Notes under the pieces: model-generated
Told to the model about the DNA's origin: nothing
Database searches by the model: none
Seen by the model: only the letters and a program-made list of their open reading frames with translations
Made by a program: the position numbers and the translations under genes
In this document: piece by piece, positions 50,754 through 62,464 of the stretch
How positions within the stretch are numbered: position 1 is the stretch's first letter
Layout: each line of letters starts with the position of its first letter
Assembly: GCA_026874595.1 (NCBI GenBank)
Contig: CM049318.1
Span: 35,675,956 to 35,739,955 of the forward strand
Direction: 5' to 3'
Length of the DNA: 64,000 bases
Source: Sipunculus nudus
Taxonomy: Eukaryota > Annelida > Sipuncula > Golfingiida > Sipunculidae

Positions 50754-51689
50754 ACTAGTACATTTTTACTCGTCTTACCAGTTTAACCCTTTGAGGCTGA
50801 CACTTTTCTGCTGAGATTGACCATTTTCTATTTCCAATAAAAATTAAAGAAAACATGTCAGTAAAACATAACAATAAAATCATAAGTTTAATTGTTTTAT
50901 TCAATTACCATGGTAACACAATCTCCATATTCTTTCTGAATCACTCAGTCATTAATTTCACATGCAGAAATTACCTCGACAACTGTCAATTATTACTCGA
51001 GGGAGCCAGGTTTAAACAAATTTGTGTTTGTAAAGCGGCCGAGTCATGGAGTCGTACTCAACATACAACAGCTTGGCAAAAAAAATATTTATTACCGCAA
51101 ACATATCAAACAGCAAAAGTTCCGATGCGACCACAAGGTGGCGCACCAAGTCAGTACACTACAAAAAACAGCAACCTCTTTAGAGTGGAAGTTTGACTTT
51201 CGTAGATATCATTATCCTCATGTCTGAGTCAACCTGAATGAAGTCTGGAAAATCACTTTTTTAACCGTTGACACCATTCCATTTAACAGCACACGTGAGC
51301 ATTTTTAAGGTCTGAATCGCAGGCGATGACATACGAAATTTAGAATTATTCACTCAAATATCAATATGACGTTAAGAGGAAACATAATGGCTGCTATAGA
51401 TGCACACCCTGTACCGCCGGAACAGTAGGAACTCTTCTTTGCGGACCCCGGACTGACCTGCCCACTCATTTCAGAATCAAATATGTATAACAGAATGCCA
51501 CGACTATTTATAAATAATATAATAAAAAGATCTTAAAATATTTATACATCTGCAGAATTCCATTTCAAATGGCAGTAGTACATATTACCTGCGAGTTATA
51601 TCATTGTGTCACCAAAGCTTAGTAGCTGCCGCGATTGCGGTAAGTCTTGGGTGGGTGATACACTTTTTTCTAGTGACACGCGGCCGTGG

Positions 51690-51855
51690 GACACAACTAT
51701 TCAGCCTGCAGGGCACTATGGGTAGGGGAGGGGAACGACATTTCTCACAATTCCTCGGGTGAGATTCGAACTCACGGTCTACCGGCAATGTTGCAGGCTC
51801 CTGTTAGCGAAAGCTGTAGGTAACAGCGCACTGACTGCAGGGTTTCATTCCCTGT
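51690..51855 (-). repeat. tRNA-derived SINE head
   Basis: On the minus strand GTGAGTTCGAATCTCACCC is a strong B box/T-arm, with a Pol III A-box candidate about 60 nt upstream. The rest does not make a full tRNA. Confidence 0.6.
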
Positions 51856-52351
51856 GGCGATTTGAGTTCATGAGAACCTCGACCTGATTGGTTTAGAGAA
51901 AGACGATTTCACCAATAGAAATGCATTTTGCTCCATCTGATACGATTAAAAGGAGAACACAATCTCGGGATGTGTCATGTGCAGGGATCAGTTTGCACAG
52001 ATTTTGACTTTGCATGGAAGTTAATTCTTGGTGAGGATAAAGTCGTTTTCACACAACAAGCGTGCCAAATACTGATTTCCTAGTACCGAATTCAACGGCA
52101 TTAATCGGTACACTTTTCGTGTTCATACTGCACGAGAAAAAAGCGTGTTCAGTACCATATTCCACTTACTTCTCATAATACGCCCTGCGTGCAATTGTAG
52201 CGCATGTGCATAAATGTTCTTCTTCCCCCTTTGGATGCATTGCGGAAACTGTGTTTGAACATTTGAACCTTGTTCACACTAAACCCATATTCACTTCACT
52301 CGGTAATACGCGATCTAGATAGTCCCTCCAATACCATAGCCCCAGGAACAG

Positions 52352-52467
52352 CAGATTGTCAGGACCGCGAGACCTTATCAGCTTATTATGAAAACATTCT
52401 AACTGCACCCAACCTCTGTGACCTTGGACGTCACCATGACGACGAGACAACGACCGTTACACTGTAG
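52352..52467 (+). other. Candidate orphan terminal exon, plus strand
   Basis: A possible acceptor AGGAACAG opens a frame ADCQDRETLSAYYENIL ending DDETTTVTL and TAG at 52465-52467. YENI would fit a Grb2-type SH2 site and the VTL end a class II PDZ ligand, but these are short motifs and no upstream exon is known. Confidence 0.28.
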
Positions 52468-55039
52468 CCCAGGAAGTTAAAAGTACTATCACTGTTCGCA
52501 TGAGATGTCAATAGGTTTTCAACTGAGTTTAAATATATTTTATGGGAGGGTGGTCAATAAGGCAAGGGGTTTTATTTTTGGTCATGTTATACGGACAGAA
52601 AAACGTACGTGACAACAGGCAAACATGGGCAAAATTAAGGGATTTAAAACAAGGTCCGCATTTCAATTGGGAAGATCCGTCCAAAAATATGTTTTTCTTC
52701 TACCGCACATGGCATATCCTTCTACAATCTTATTAATTCACCCAGAAAGTACGAACATATGGCTCGGGCACACAAACACGACCAAACACATAACCCCTGC
52801 CACCTTAGTTGGTTGATATAATTATATTCTCATCCTAGTATTCCATATGTCAATATATATATATTTTTTCATTTCATATCTTTATCCAAGTTAAATCTGA
52901 CACATTACAATTATTGCTTAATTATTAATTAAATTACTTGGGTTAATTTTTTACTCCATCTAAAGAGGCGCGACACGGTGACAGTCTTAGTTTGTAGACA
53001 AGCTTTAATGGTTTATATATTAAAATACGGGTAATGCTTTGGCTCTGCATATCATCTAAAGGAACAACTTATTAAAGGAAGTAGGTCCACCTTTTGTCCA
53101 TAATATTCTCTGTTGCTTGTGACATTACCTCATTTATAGGTGAATATTGATTTCGCAGTGACCTCGCCGATATGAGAATAAAGAATGTTTTATGTAATCA
53201 TCAAACTGAGTAATTTTGCGTGGTTTCTAAACTGATTGGTTACCAATGAAAAAAGCTGAACTGCTTTCGGGAAAGATCAGAATACGTGCGTCATCTGCTT
53301 GGTGATCTGGTTATGCACATCAGAGGGCAACTCCCTGAACAGAGTTAAGGTCTATTTTGCATTTGAAAAATCTCCGCTGTCAGTGATGAATATAAGCATG
53401 TTTGCCCTGACATTTGCCTTAGTCCCTGACCCACTTGCATGATCAGTAAACGTGAACTCAATCTGACTCGTGATCCCTTTCCACACATTTCTTATGTCAG
53501 CATGCCAAAATGGTTAAATTATCATATATACTATACAAGGAAGCAAGTGCATAAGTTTACTGTTAAAATTTACAGTATCCCGTCGCTGATATATCAAAGA
53601 TCCAAAGGTTTATCAATATATAAAATATGTTTCACGGACAAATATCTTCTGTTGATTATGTATGGAATGGATGTTGTCGATGCATACTCTATATTTAACA
53701 ATTTACTTTTTTAATCTACACTTCTCGGGCGAGATGGTTCGATTTCGGCGTAAAATTGTGCTGTGCGAATGAGTGTTTGCAGGAGCTTTATCCTGAAAAT
53801 TCATAGATAGACCTTCTGTCTGGAGAAGGAACACAGGTGTTGATAAAATGTAAACAAGGACATTACCCGGCCGATAAGGGAGAAACAGGGCTCGCCAGGC
53901 AAGCCTTCCATCAAGATTTCATTACTTGAACTCTGTTTCCGTACTTTTAGTTGTTTTCCACTTTAAAACATCATTTATTGTCCCTACAAAACACATTATC
54001 TAAACACATTTATTTTAGATAAGGATAGATTTTCTGTTGTGTGTAAAATGTCTGTGATTCGCTTTTACATATATGTGATGATATATAGATATGTACGTCC
54101 TGTGATATAAGAATTTTCAATCTCTATCTACTAACTGCAGTCTTCCTGCTACCAATAGGTGTCAATTGAAGTGTCATATATCACCGCACGCTGTCAAGAG
54201 GAAGGGTAGGCCTACTAACGAGGTGTGCAAACACGAGGGGCGACTCAATTCTGGAATGCTTCCAAAACCACGTTTCAATTCACTTATTCGGCCCATATTC
54301 CCAGGTGCATTCGTGCATAAGTGACTGTACATTTGTGAATATTACAGCATGATGTTCCTTAAACCAGATTATTAACCGTCTCCACACCAGTATTTATTCG
54401 TTTCTTCACTGGCCCATTCCTGAAATGAGATTCCATTCATAATTGCGTGAGTTATGTTGTGCATAAACACACAAACTCACACGAACGCGGATGTATGCAT
54501 AACCTCCTGGCATAGGAAAAAATGATTGCTCTACATGTATTTTTATAATGGTACAAAATGCCATATAGACCGCGAGTACAAGAGGACGCAGTGACCACGT
54601 CAAACAAGGATAGAGTTCATTTAATTACAAGGAGGCCACTTAATTTGATGATCTTGATAACGCTCAGCGCAGGAGGGATAGCGTAGTTTAAAGGCCACGT
54701 ACAATGCTAGTTCCATAAAACAACACATGTCGGTGATCGTTTTTTGTTTCCATACTTTATAGGTGTTGTTACACAGGGTGATTCATACCTTCTGTTATTT
54801 ATGATTTTACCTCCTGGTGAGGTAAAGACCTTCCCTTTACTAAAGATCACTGCATTAGTCAAAGGTGGGTTAAGCTTTCACTGCAAAAAGACTTTTGCTG
54901 GTAAGCCTGTGAAGTTCTTCACAGCGTAGCCTGTGTTGCTGAGTTTGGTGTGATAGGTGTTTTTTAATCAACGAAAACCTCGTTACTGGCTACTTTTATG
55001 CAGATCACATAGTTCAACAGAGGTGTTGTCAATAACGAC
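52468..55039. other. TRIM copy 1 upstream region
   Basis: No gene is seen in 52468-54700. The segment 54750-54870 (AGGTGTTGTTACACAGG, AAAGATCACTGCATTAGTC) resembles 59905-59995 upstream of copy 2, so the duplication included 5' flanking sequence. Confidence 0.5.
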
Positions 55040-56504
55040 ATGGCGTCGAACCGGAGGTCCCTTGCGACAAATATAAGAGAGTGTCCAGTATGTTTGGACG
55101 ACATGACGAAGAAGAATCCAAAACTGCTGAACTGTAAACATTCGTTCTGCGCGCCATGTCTGTCGGGACTAGCTGTGGCAAACCGGGGGCGGTCTGGCTT
55201 GAAGATACAGTGCCCACAATGTAGACATAACACAGGTGTACGGTCTGGCAAGTTGTCTGATCTGCCAGATAACTTTCTGCTCAGGGAACTTAAGGCTGCA
55301 TTGGATGAACAGGTACGGTACCCTTACTGTTTCTATTGTAACAAGCTGAATAAAGAGAAAAAGGCTGTCAGCCAGTGTATGGACTGTCGCAGGTTTTTGT
55401 GCAAAGATTGCTTGGATAAGCACAAAAAGAGCAAACAGTTTTCTGATCATGAAATCAGATCCTTTGTAGATGAAGAAAACAAGGTTGGGGAAGTATGTTC
55501 AAAACACAACGAGACTGCACATTATGTTTGCAGGGCTTGTTCCCCTGTCCGGTTACTGTGCGATGTGTGTATAACACTTGAGGACCCATGTCATGATCCG
55601 GAAAAAATTTATAGGTTACACTGCCGCAATATCGGCACTGCAGTCAGAGCTGAAGTTGGAGCTCAGTAAGAAATGGAATTTTGATGAACAATTATCAAAA
55701 CTTGACTCAGAAAAGCAGTTGATGATAACAAACGTTAAGAAAAATTGTGGCACTTTTATCAAGCATATCGAAGCAACTAAAGATGAAATTATTTCACAAA
55801 ATGAGGAGTCCTTTGACACGACTTCATTAAAATTTGCTGTCGACGCTGTCAAAGAAATGGAGTTGAGAGTGAAGGAGCTAGTTGAGAAGGGTGAGAATAA
55901 AGTTACCAGACTGAGCGAAGGTGCTACGCAGTTTGCGAATACATTGCAGAAACTGTCTGACCAGGAGGATAAAGAACTTAGCTTTAATTCTGACAGACTG
56001 CCTGGTCTCAAGGAAGAAACGTTTTTTACCGGCAAAGGTGCAACATATATGAAGTTGAAATTGTTTGATTTTTCTACATTAAGTAGTGATTCTGAAGATG
56101 TCACACCTGAGGTTCGTGAGCGGAATAGCCCACTTGCTAATTCATCAAGACTAAACTACATAAACAAGGTTCAGCATTCTAAAGACGGTGGAGATAGAGA
56201 GAATTCAGTAAAAATGTTCAAGGAAAAGGTTCCTATATCAGTTGATCCAAAGACTTTAAAAACAGACTTTGACATCGGGTCTTTTGTTGAAATTACAATG
56301 CAAGATTCTGTGAAATTTGGGTTCATCCATTGGTTTGGGTTTTATGGGGACAGTAGTAGACCTATAGTTAGCATAGAGATGGAAGAAGAGTATATTACCT
56401 TTACAGATGGGACTTACATGGGGCATAGGCTATTTCACTGTCCTCCAAGAAAAGCGGCGTTTACATATCTCACCAGTTGCAGACCTGACGGACGATTAAA
56501 ATAA
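55040..56504 (+). CDS. TRIM-type RING/B-box/coiled-coil protein with C-terminal CAP-Gly, one frameshift
   Basis: The ATG at 55040 has a good context (CGACATGG). RING is C15, C18, C32, H34, C37, C40, C58, C61. B-box 1 is C97 to H137 and B-box 2 is C153, H156, C164, C167, C174, C177. A Lys/Glu-rich coiled coil spans about 190-320. The C-terminal ~80 residues (FGFIHWFGFYG, TDGTYMGHRLFHCPP, SCRPDGR) look like the CAP-Gly domain of the deubiquitinase CYLD. RING implies ubiquitin-ligase activity; CAP-Gly usually binds microtubule tails or, in CYLD, signalling partners. One extra A in the A-run 55602-55607 shifts the frame at about residue 189. The span of 1465 nt is 488 codons plus one base, and copy 2 lacks the extra base. 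This could be a sequence error, an allele or an early pseudogene. No introns are apparent. AATAAA overlaps the stop. Confidence 0.8.
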
Positions 56505-57359
56505 AATGATATCTAATTTTTCCAAAGTGTTTGAGATGCCGAATCGTAGGGACTGTTTTCATCACTATATTTGCAATAATTTTTAGTAAATACTAAATGA
56601 TAAACATGGGCTAACCAGAGTAACGTATCTTCTTGTGATATTCAATTATTTTAAGATCAAAAAGCTTCCTTCAGGGGCGAAGCCAAGGAACCCCAGCCCC
56701 CCCCCTCGCTTCCAGTACTCTCCATCCTTCTAGAATTTCACTAAGTCTAATAATGATTCAATTTATTAAAACACAATCATGAAATTTCTGTCAGTTATAT
56801 TTTCAGATTTGTGACATGTTTCAATATAAAGCATTGCACATGCAGTAATTAATGTATTGTTTATTCATTATTCTACATTTCGTTTGGTTTGGTCCTGCAA
56901 ATATGATTTTTCTTATTTATACATCTTTTACAGCTGATATTTCTAATTCGAAACAGAAAGAAGTGATTGGTAAGAATAATCGTCAACGTATACGTAGCAA
57001 GAGGTCGTCTTTTGTTTGTTAACTTTTACCGATTTACTCATAGAATTTACCTCTTAGAGAATTCAAGCTATTCTGTGCCCGGATAAAAAAAAAAAGCAGC
57101 AAAAGCCGCATGATCCATATTATGTGTCACAGGCAGCAGGACCAAGATAGAGGCCCTAAAGATGCTCCCCCCCCCCCCCCCCCGACTCCACCACCACAAT
57201 ATTCCGAGGTTAACATTCCGCGAGTTTTACATTTTTCATGTTTCGCAAGAGTTTCATTTCGCGTTCTCACATTCAAGAAGCCTGCACAGTGTATTATTAC
57301 ATTGATAATACCAATCTTTGATTAACAGATAATGTGAAAGATATGTTATTATTCATATA

Positions 57360-57537
57360 CAGTGGAACTTCTCCTTACGGGCACTTCTGCACTAAGTGCA
57401 CAACCTATTTACGGCCGCTTACTGGCAGTTCCAAAAAAGTGGATTTCAAGATCTATAAACTCCCCACTAAGGGCACCTCTGTATTGCAGGCAAAATGTCG
57501 AGTCCCGTCAGTGTCCGTAATTTTGGAGGTTTTACTG
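57360..57537. mobile_element. 178-bp pogo-like MITE
   Basis: CAGTGGAACTTCTCCTTACG at the left and, inverted at the right, CAGTAAAACCTCCAAAATTACG, with TA on both sides. There is no coding capacity. The region 56505-57359 before it holds a poly-C run and no gene. Confidence 0.8.
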
Positions 57538-58065
57538 TATATTAATTATACCCATAATTTGTCTTTTCAGGGCTGATTTCTTAGATTACGTATTCATTTA
57601 CATGGGATACCAGGGAGTGTATAGTATAAATATTCGGGAAAAGTTCCCCAACCTGAAGCCAACCTGAGTACGTATCAGTATGCATGTATTTCAGTTCTCA
57701 GTAAGTGATTGACAATGTCAAAACATGCACGAGCAGTTGGAATAGAAAACAAGTTGGGCGGACTGAATGCCGTGAAGTATTCAAAAGTACAGTTCAAAGT
57801 CCATTTGCCGTGCTCCTACATTCCATTGATCAACACACTCTCTGTCAACATGCTACCTGTAAGCCAAAATATAGACCCTGTCGTGTCGCTATGTTTATCA
57901 TAGAGACACTACAGGGTCTAGGTAAAATACAGCTATTTCCTGTGTGGATTGAAATGTATACTATTTATATATAAATGGAGCAGATTTCGCGCATACATTG
58001 ACAACATCTGGTCAAGTAAAATATGGTGTTTGATAGTGGAAAATAATTTACATTTTTTTATGTAA

Positions 58066-58421
58066 GGCCCAAAAAAAGGTATGGTTCCCAGGTACATTTT
58101 TTCATAAATCAGTACGGGAGGGCTATTTTTTATTTTCCTTTTCTTTGTGTGTTTCGATAAAAAAATCATATGATCAGGGAAAAGCATGATATGGCAGAAT
58201 TGTTTTGCTAAACGGGTAAAAGCACTACATAACAAAGGAAATCTGATCAAAATTGTATTATTTTATCTTCTTTAAAGAAGTATCCGAGCGGCTCGATTTC
58301 TAAACTGGTAAGTTTCTATTGAAAATCAAAATAAAAATTGTTGAAGTGTGTGTGTGGGGGGGGGGGGGGGGGGTTAAAATTGACGCGCGGTGCCTGAGAA
58401 CCCTACATTTTTTTTCGGCCA
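58066..58421. mobile_element. MITE family M, copy 3
   Basis: The left end GGCCCAAAAAAAGGTATGG is mirrored by GCCTGAGAACCCTACATTTTTTTTCGGCC. It carries an insertion of about 50 bp relative to the other copies (around GTATCCGAGCGGCTCG, 58280) and a poly-G run at 58357. Confidence 0.8.
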
Positions 58422-60113
58422 TATATCGGTGACGCCTTATTGTAAACATAACTGGAAATAATAAAGCGTGCTTATTTATATTGATGTTAATACGTGATTT
58501 TAACAGCAAATTAAAATGGAATTATCAAAAGGTTGAAAAAGATAATTTTATTAAGCTGATTCCGACAACAATATATTAAGGGTCCACCATATGTTCGAAT
58601 TAATCACTTTTAATGATTCACATCCAAATTATGACGTCAGGGATAATTCATCAACGACGTTTGAGTAGGATTTTTATACGAGGTACATTAATTACTAGAT
58701 GATAGACCCGGTATACCGTGCATATTACCGGGGTCGGGGAGATATGTATAATCATTTATAACTCACGCATCTCTTTGAAGCACAACCCCTCTGTGAGCGG
58801 AACACGTTTCTATGTCCAGCTGCTTGTATCTTAATTTTGCCATTTACTTTTATATTACATGAATCCTAAATATCATACCGTCCGTACGTATAAACTCATA
58901 ATCTGGTGGAGACAGTGCGTGAATGATTCTGCAGTCGCTCCAATATTTTAAAATTTATTTTGTGGGGCTGTCCTCGTGGCAAGAAAATTATAACCCGGTA
59001 TGTTTACCTTGATGACCTGGCCAGTGATGGTGTTGATATTGCAAACCGGAATGAGACGCGGGGGCATTCAGGTGTTCGATGATATTTGACTGGATTCCAA
59101 CGGTGGACGTATAAAGATTAAGTTGATGTGAGGAACACATGAAAGATTTATTAAATGTACGTGTTGCAAGGAAACTGTTCCTGAAGAAAGAAACAGAAAT
59201 ATGCATACCTCGTAAGTAGCAGAAGCGGACCCAACGGGACTCTATGCAGAGGGTCCGTATTCATTTTCAACCGCCGCAAGCTTTTTTTCATCATGTCAAA
59301 CAAATTTTAAGGCCTGAAACCCCAGACATCACTCCACCCCACCCCACCCTTCGCCTGTTCGTGAAATTGGGACCTTGAATAAGGTTGTGTCATTATTCCT
59401 CCTGGGTTGAACTCTCCACTTCATAAAGTGAGGAACATGTGTTTTTCTCTTTCACTGACCATGCAGGTGGGTTAAATCCCTCATTGAAAGCAAGCGTTAT
59501 TCATATGAACAATAGTCCTTAGTGTTAGAGGTCAAGTGACCACGATGCAAGTATTCCGGTGATCCCCGAAGGCAGTTCGGCTGTGCTCGGTAAAATAACG
59601 GGAAAATCACTCAAAATTATATGCATATTAAAAATTATTTATTTTGATATCGCCTATGTCACTGCGGGGATAATAAACTTTAAAATGATGTATGGCACAA
59701 CATTGTGCACAACGCGGTTTTAGAGAACATTGCGCACAAACGTGAACCGAATTCCTTTTATAAGTATTAGAAATCGGATAAACTTCTCCGAGAAAGCCCA
59801 TGAGACATCCAGTTTTTCATGGACCCGTTTAGGGGATTTCCCTTCGTCAGAGATCTTCAAACTTGTACACGCGATACACAGCATAACCTGTACATGTGTT
59901 TCATATATAAGGTGTTGTCATTGGTTGTGAGCTTCCTGGTCAATTAACACGAGACAAAACATTGAATCAAAGATCACTGTATTTGTTAAAGGTGAGTAGC
60001 GATCAGATATCACACAAATAGGTACCTCGGCTGCAAAATCGCGGCGATTCAGATTTCTTAAAAAGATAGTCGCTATTCTGTTTAGGTCTTTTGGGTGTGT
60101 TCCTAATGACAGT
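58422..60113. other. Spacer between TRIM copies
   Basis: No gene signal. The last ~200 bp share blocks with the 5' flank of TRIM copy 1 (ATAAGGTGTTGTCATTGG, AAAGATCACTGTATTTG). Confidence 0.45.
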
Positions 60114-61532
60114 ATGGCGATATAAGAGAAAGTCCAGTATGTTTGGAGGACATGACGAAGAAAACACCAAAACTGCTGACCTGTAAACACTCATACTGCA
60201 CGCCATGTCTATCGGGACTAGCTGTGGCAAATCGGAGGTCTGGCTTGAAGATACAGTGTCCAAAATGCAAACATTGCACAGTTGTCAAGTCTGGTAAGCT
60301 GTCTGATCTGCCAGATAACTTTCTGCTTGGAGAGCTTAAGGCTGCATTAGATGAACAGGTACGGTACCCTTACTGTTTTAATTGTAACAAGCTGGATAAA
60401 GAATCAAAAGCTGACAGCCATTGCGTCGCAGGTACATGTGTGAAGACTGCTTAGATAAGCACACAAAGAACCCGCAGTTCACAGAACATGAGATCATACC
60501 TTTATTAGTAGAAGAAACTGGAGGTTTCGAGGTCTGTTCTAAACATAATGAGGCTGCTCTATACGTTTGCATTGCCTGCTCCCCTGCTCGGTTACTGTGC
60601 GATGTGTGTATGACTCTCGAGGACCCATGTCATGATCCAGAGGGATTTACAGATTACGCTGCAGCACTATCTAAAATACAGTCGGAACTCAGGTTGGAGC
60701 TCGGTAAGAAAAAGGATTTGGACGAAAAACTCTCAAAGTTGGATTCAGAAAAGCAAATTATGATACAACGGGTACAGAAAAATGCTAACGATTTTATAAT
60801 AGGTATACAAGCGGCAAGAGATGAAATAGTTTCCCAAATCCAGGAGTCCTTTGACACGACGTCATTAAAGCTTGCCGTCATAGAAACAGAGCTTAGAGCG
60901 CAAGAGCTGCTTGAAAAGGATGCCAAGAAAATTACTGAACTATCTGCAGCTGCTGCGGACATCGAGACCACATTGAAGAAAGTGTCTGACCAAGAGGAGA
61001 AAGCACTTAAGTTTGATTCCGATATGCCTGAGCACAAGGATGAATCGATGTATACTGGCATAGGTGCAACATATATGAAGTTGAAATTGTTTGATTTAGC
61101 GACAATGAGAGATGGTTCTGAAGAACTTATGTCTGAGGAGGAAAGCATGTTTTGCAGGAATATCACAGAAGATCCTGAGTGCAATGACCGACCAAAACTA
61201 AATAAAAGCAAGATTCAGTATTCTAAGAAGGTCACGAAAAAGGTCCCTGTGTCAGCTGATCCTAAGGATTTTAAGACAGACTTGACATTGGGACTGCAGT
61301 TGAAATTACCATAAGGGGAGGAACAGAATATGGGGTCATCCGTTGGTTTGGGTTTTATGGTGACAATGATAAACTGATTGTTGGCATAGAGGTGGAACAA
61401 GAGAATTATGGATGCACAAATGGAACTTACCTGAAGTTCAAGCTTTTCGACTGTCCACCGAGAAAAGCGAGGTTTACATACCTATCCAAGTGCAGACCTG
61501 ACGGTCGGCTGACAAAGGGTATGGATGTATAA
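60114..61532 (+). pseudogene. TRIM-CAP-Gly pseudogene, copy 2
   Basis: Homologous along its length to 55040-56504 but disabled. A ~25-nt deletion just after the ATG puts TAA at the fourth codon. The first RING Cys is Ser (AGT). A 7-nt deletion near 60425 removes part of B-box 1 and shifts the frame. A 1-nt deletion near 61283 separates the CAP-Gly (EYGVIRWFGFYGD to KCRPDGRL, 61320-61510) from the rest. The coiled-coil region (60650-61200) is open and well conserved with copy 1. AATAAA at 61619-61624 survives. An internal ATG at 60143 could start a truncated product, but the frame breaks argue against function. Confidence 0.85.
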
Positions 61533-61618
61533 CGTTTATCATTCTCACAGTGCTTGAATCGCCAAATTAAAAAAAAAAATGCGGTTATTGTGTCAAGTGT
61601 TATGTATATATCATATTG

Positions 61619-61624
61619 AATAAA
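61619..61624 (+). terminator. Poly(A) signal after TRIM copy 2
   Basis: AATAAA about 90 bp after the last stop codon of the homologous region. Confidence 0.5.
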
Positions 61625-61917
61625 GTTGAACCAAACGTAGTAGCTCATCCTTTGTGATGGCCTTTGAAGTTGGAGAAAAAGAAGAAGCTCCTTTGGTTGG
61701 AATTTAATACCAAAATGTGATTGGTATGTTTTCTGAAAATGTGCTGGTTAATGACGAGTTTACATCCCCTTTTATGCAACTCACAACACAAACTTTAAAT
61801 TTCAATATTTTTTTTTTTATTAAAACCGTGTACTGGTGATTGCAAATAGAAATGTACACATTTATCAACCCGATAAGATATACATCATGATATTTGACAG
61901 TATTGATGTATTTAGAC

Positions 61918-62395
61918 CAGTTTAAGTACCAGTTTTCCTTCCGGTATTAAGTTTTGTTAACTGATAAGAATAGTCGATCTAAACACGGAAACTTTTTTCT
62001 TTCTTTAATTTTCAATTATTTTTTGGATTTTTTGTAAAAAACATTTATACATAAGGCTCTGCTATACATCATTCTGATCAGCTGTAAATAGAAATAGACG
62101 ATATATACAAAGCTTCTTATGTATTTAGACCAGACTAGGAACTCTTAAGTTCTTATCACTGTTATAATGAAAATATCATCTTTAGTACCAGTTTTCTTCC
62201 GGTATTAAGTTTTGTTAACTGATAGAGATAGTCGATCTAAAGACGGAAACTTTTTTCTTACTACAATTTTCAATTATTTTTGGATTTTTGGCAAAAAAAC
62301 ATTTATACATAAGGCTCTGCTATACATCATTCTGATCAGCTGTATATAGAAATAGACATATATTTGTATATAGATATATACAAAGCTTCTTTACC
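61918..62395. repeat. 258-bp tandem duplication
   Basis: CCGGTATTAAGTTTTGTTAAC at 61941 recurs at 62199. The homology runs on through GGCTCTGCTATACATC to TACAAAGCTTCTT, with small indels. Confidence 0.85.
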
Positions 62396-62464
62396 ATCTA
62401 GCACTTAATTGTTGTGAACTCGAAAGATGATTTTGCAAAAATTTATACATTTTTTTCTATTTTT

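Noticed and set aside
55616-56104. 162-codon minus-strand frame opposite the TRIM coiled coil
   Set aside because: Antisense shadow of the coding strand (Ser/Phe-rich complement of a Lys/Glu-rich coiled coil); the same holds for 61211-60654.
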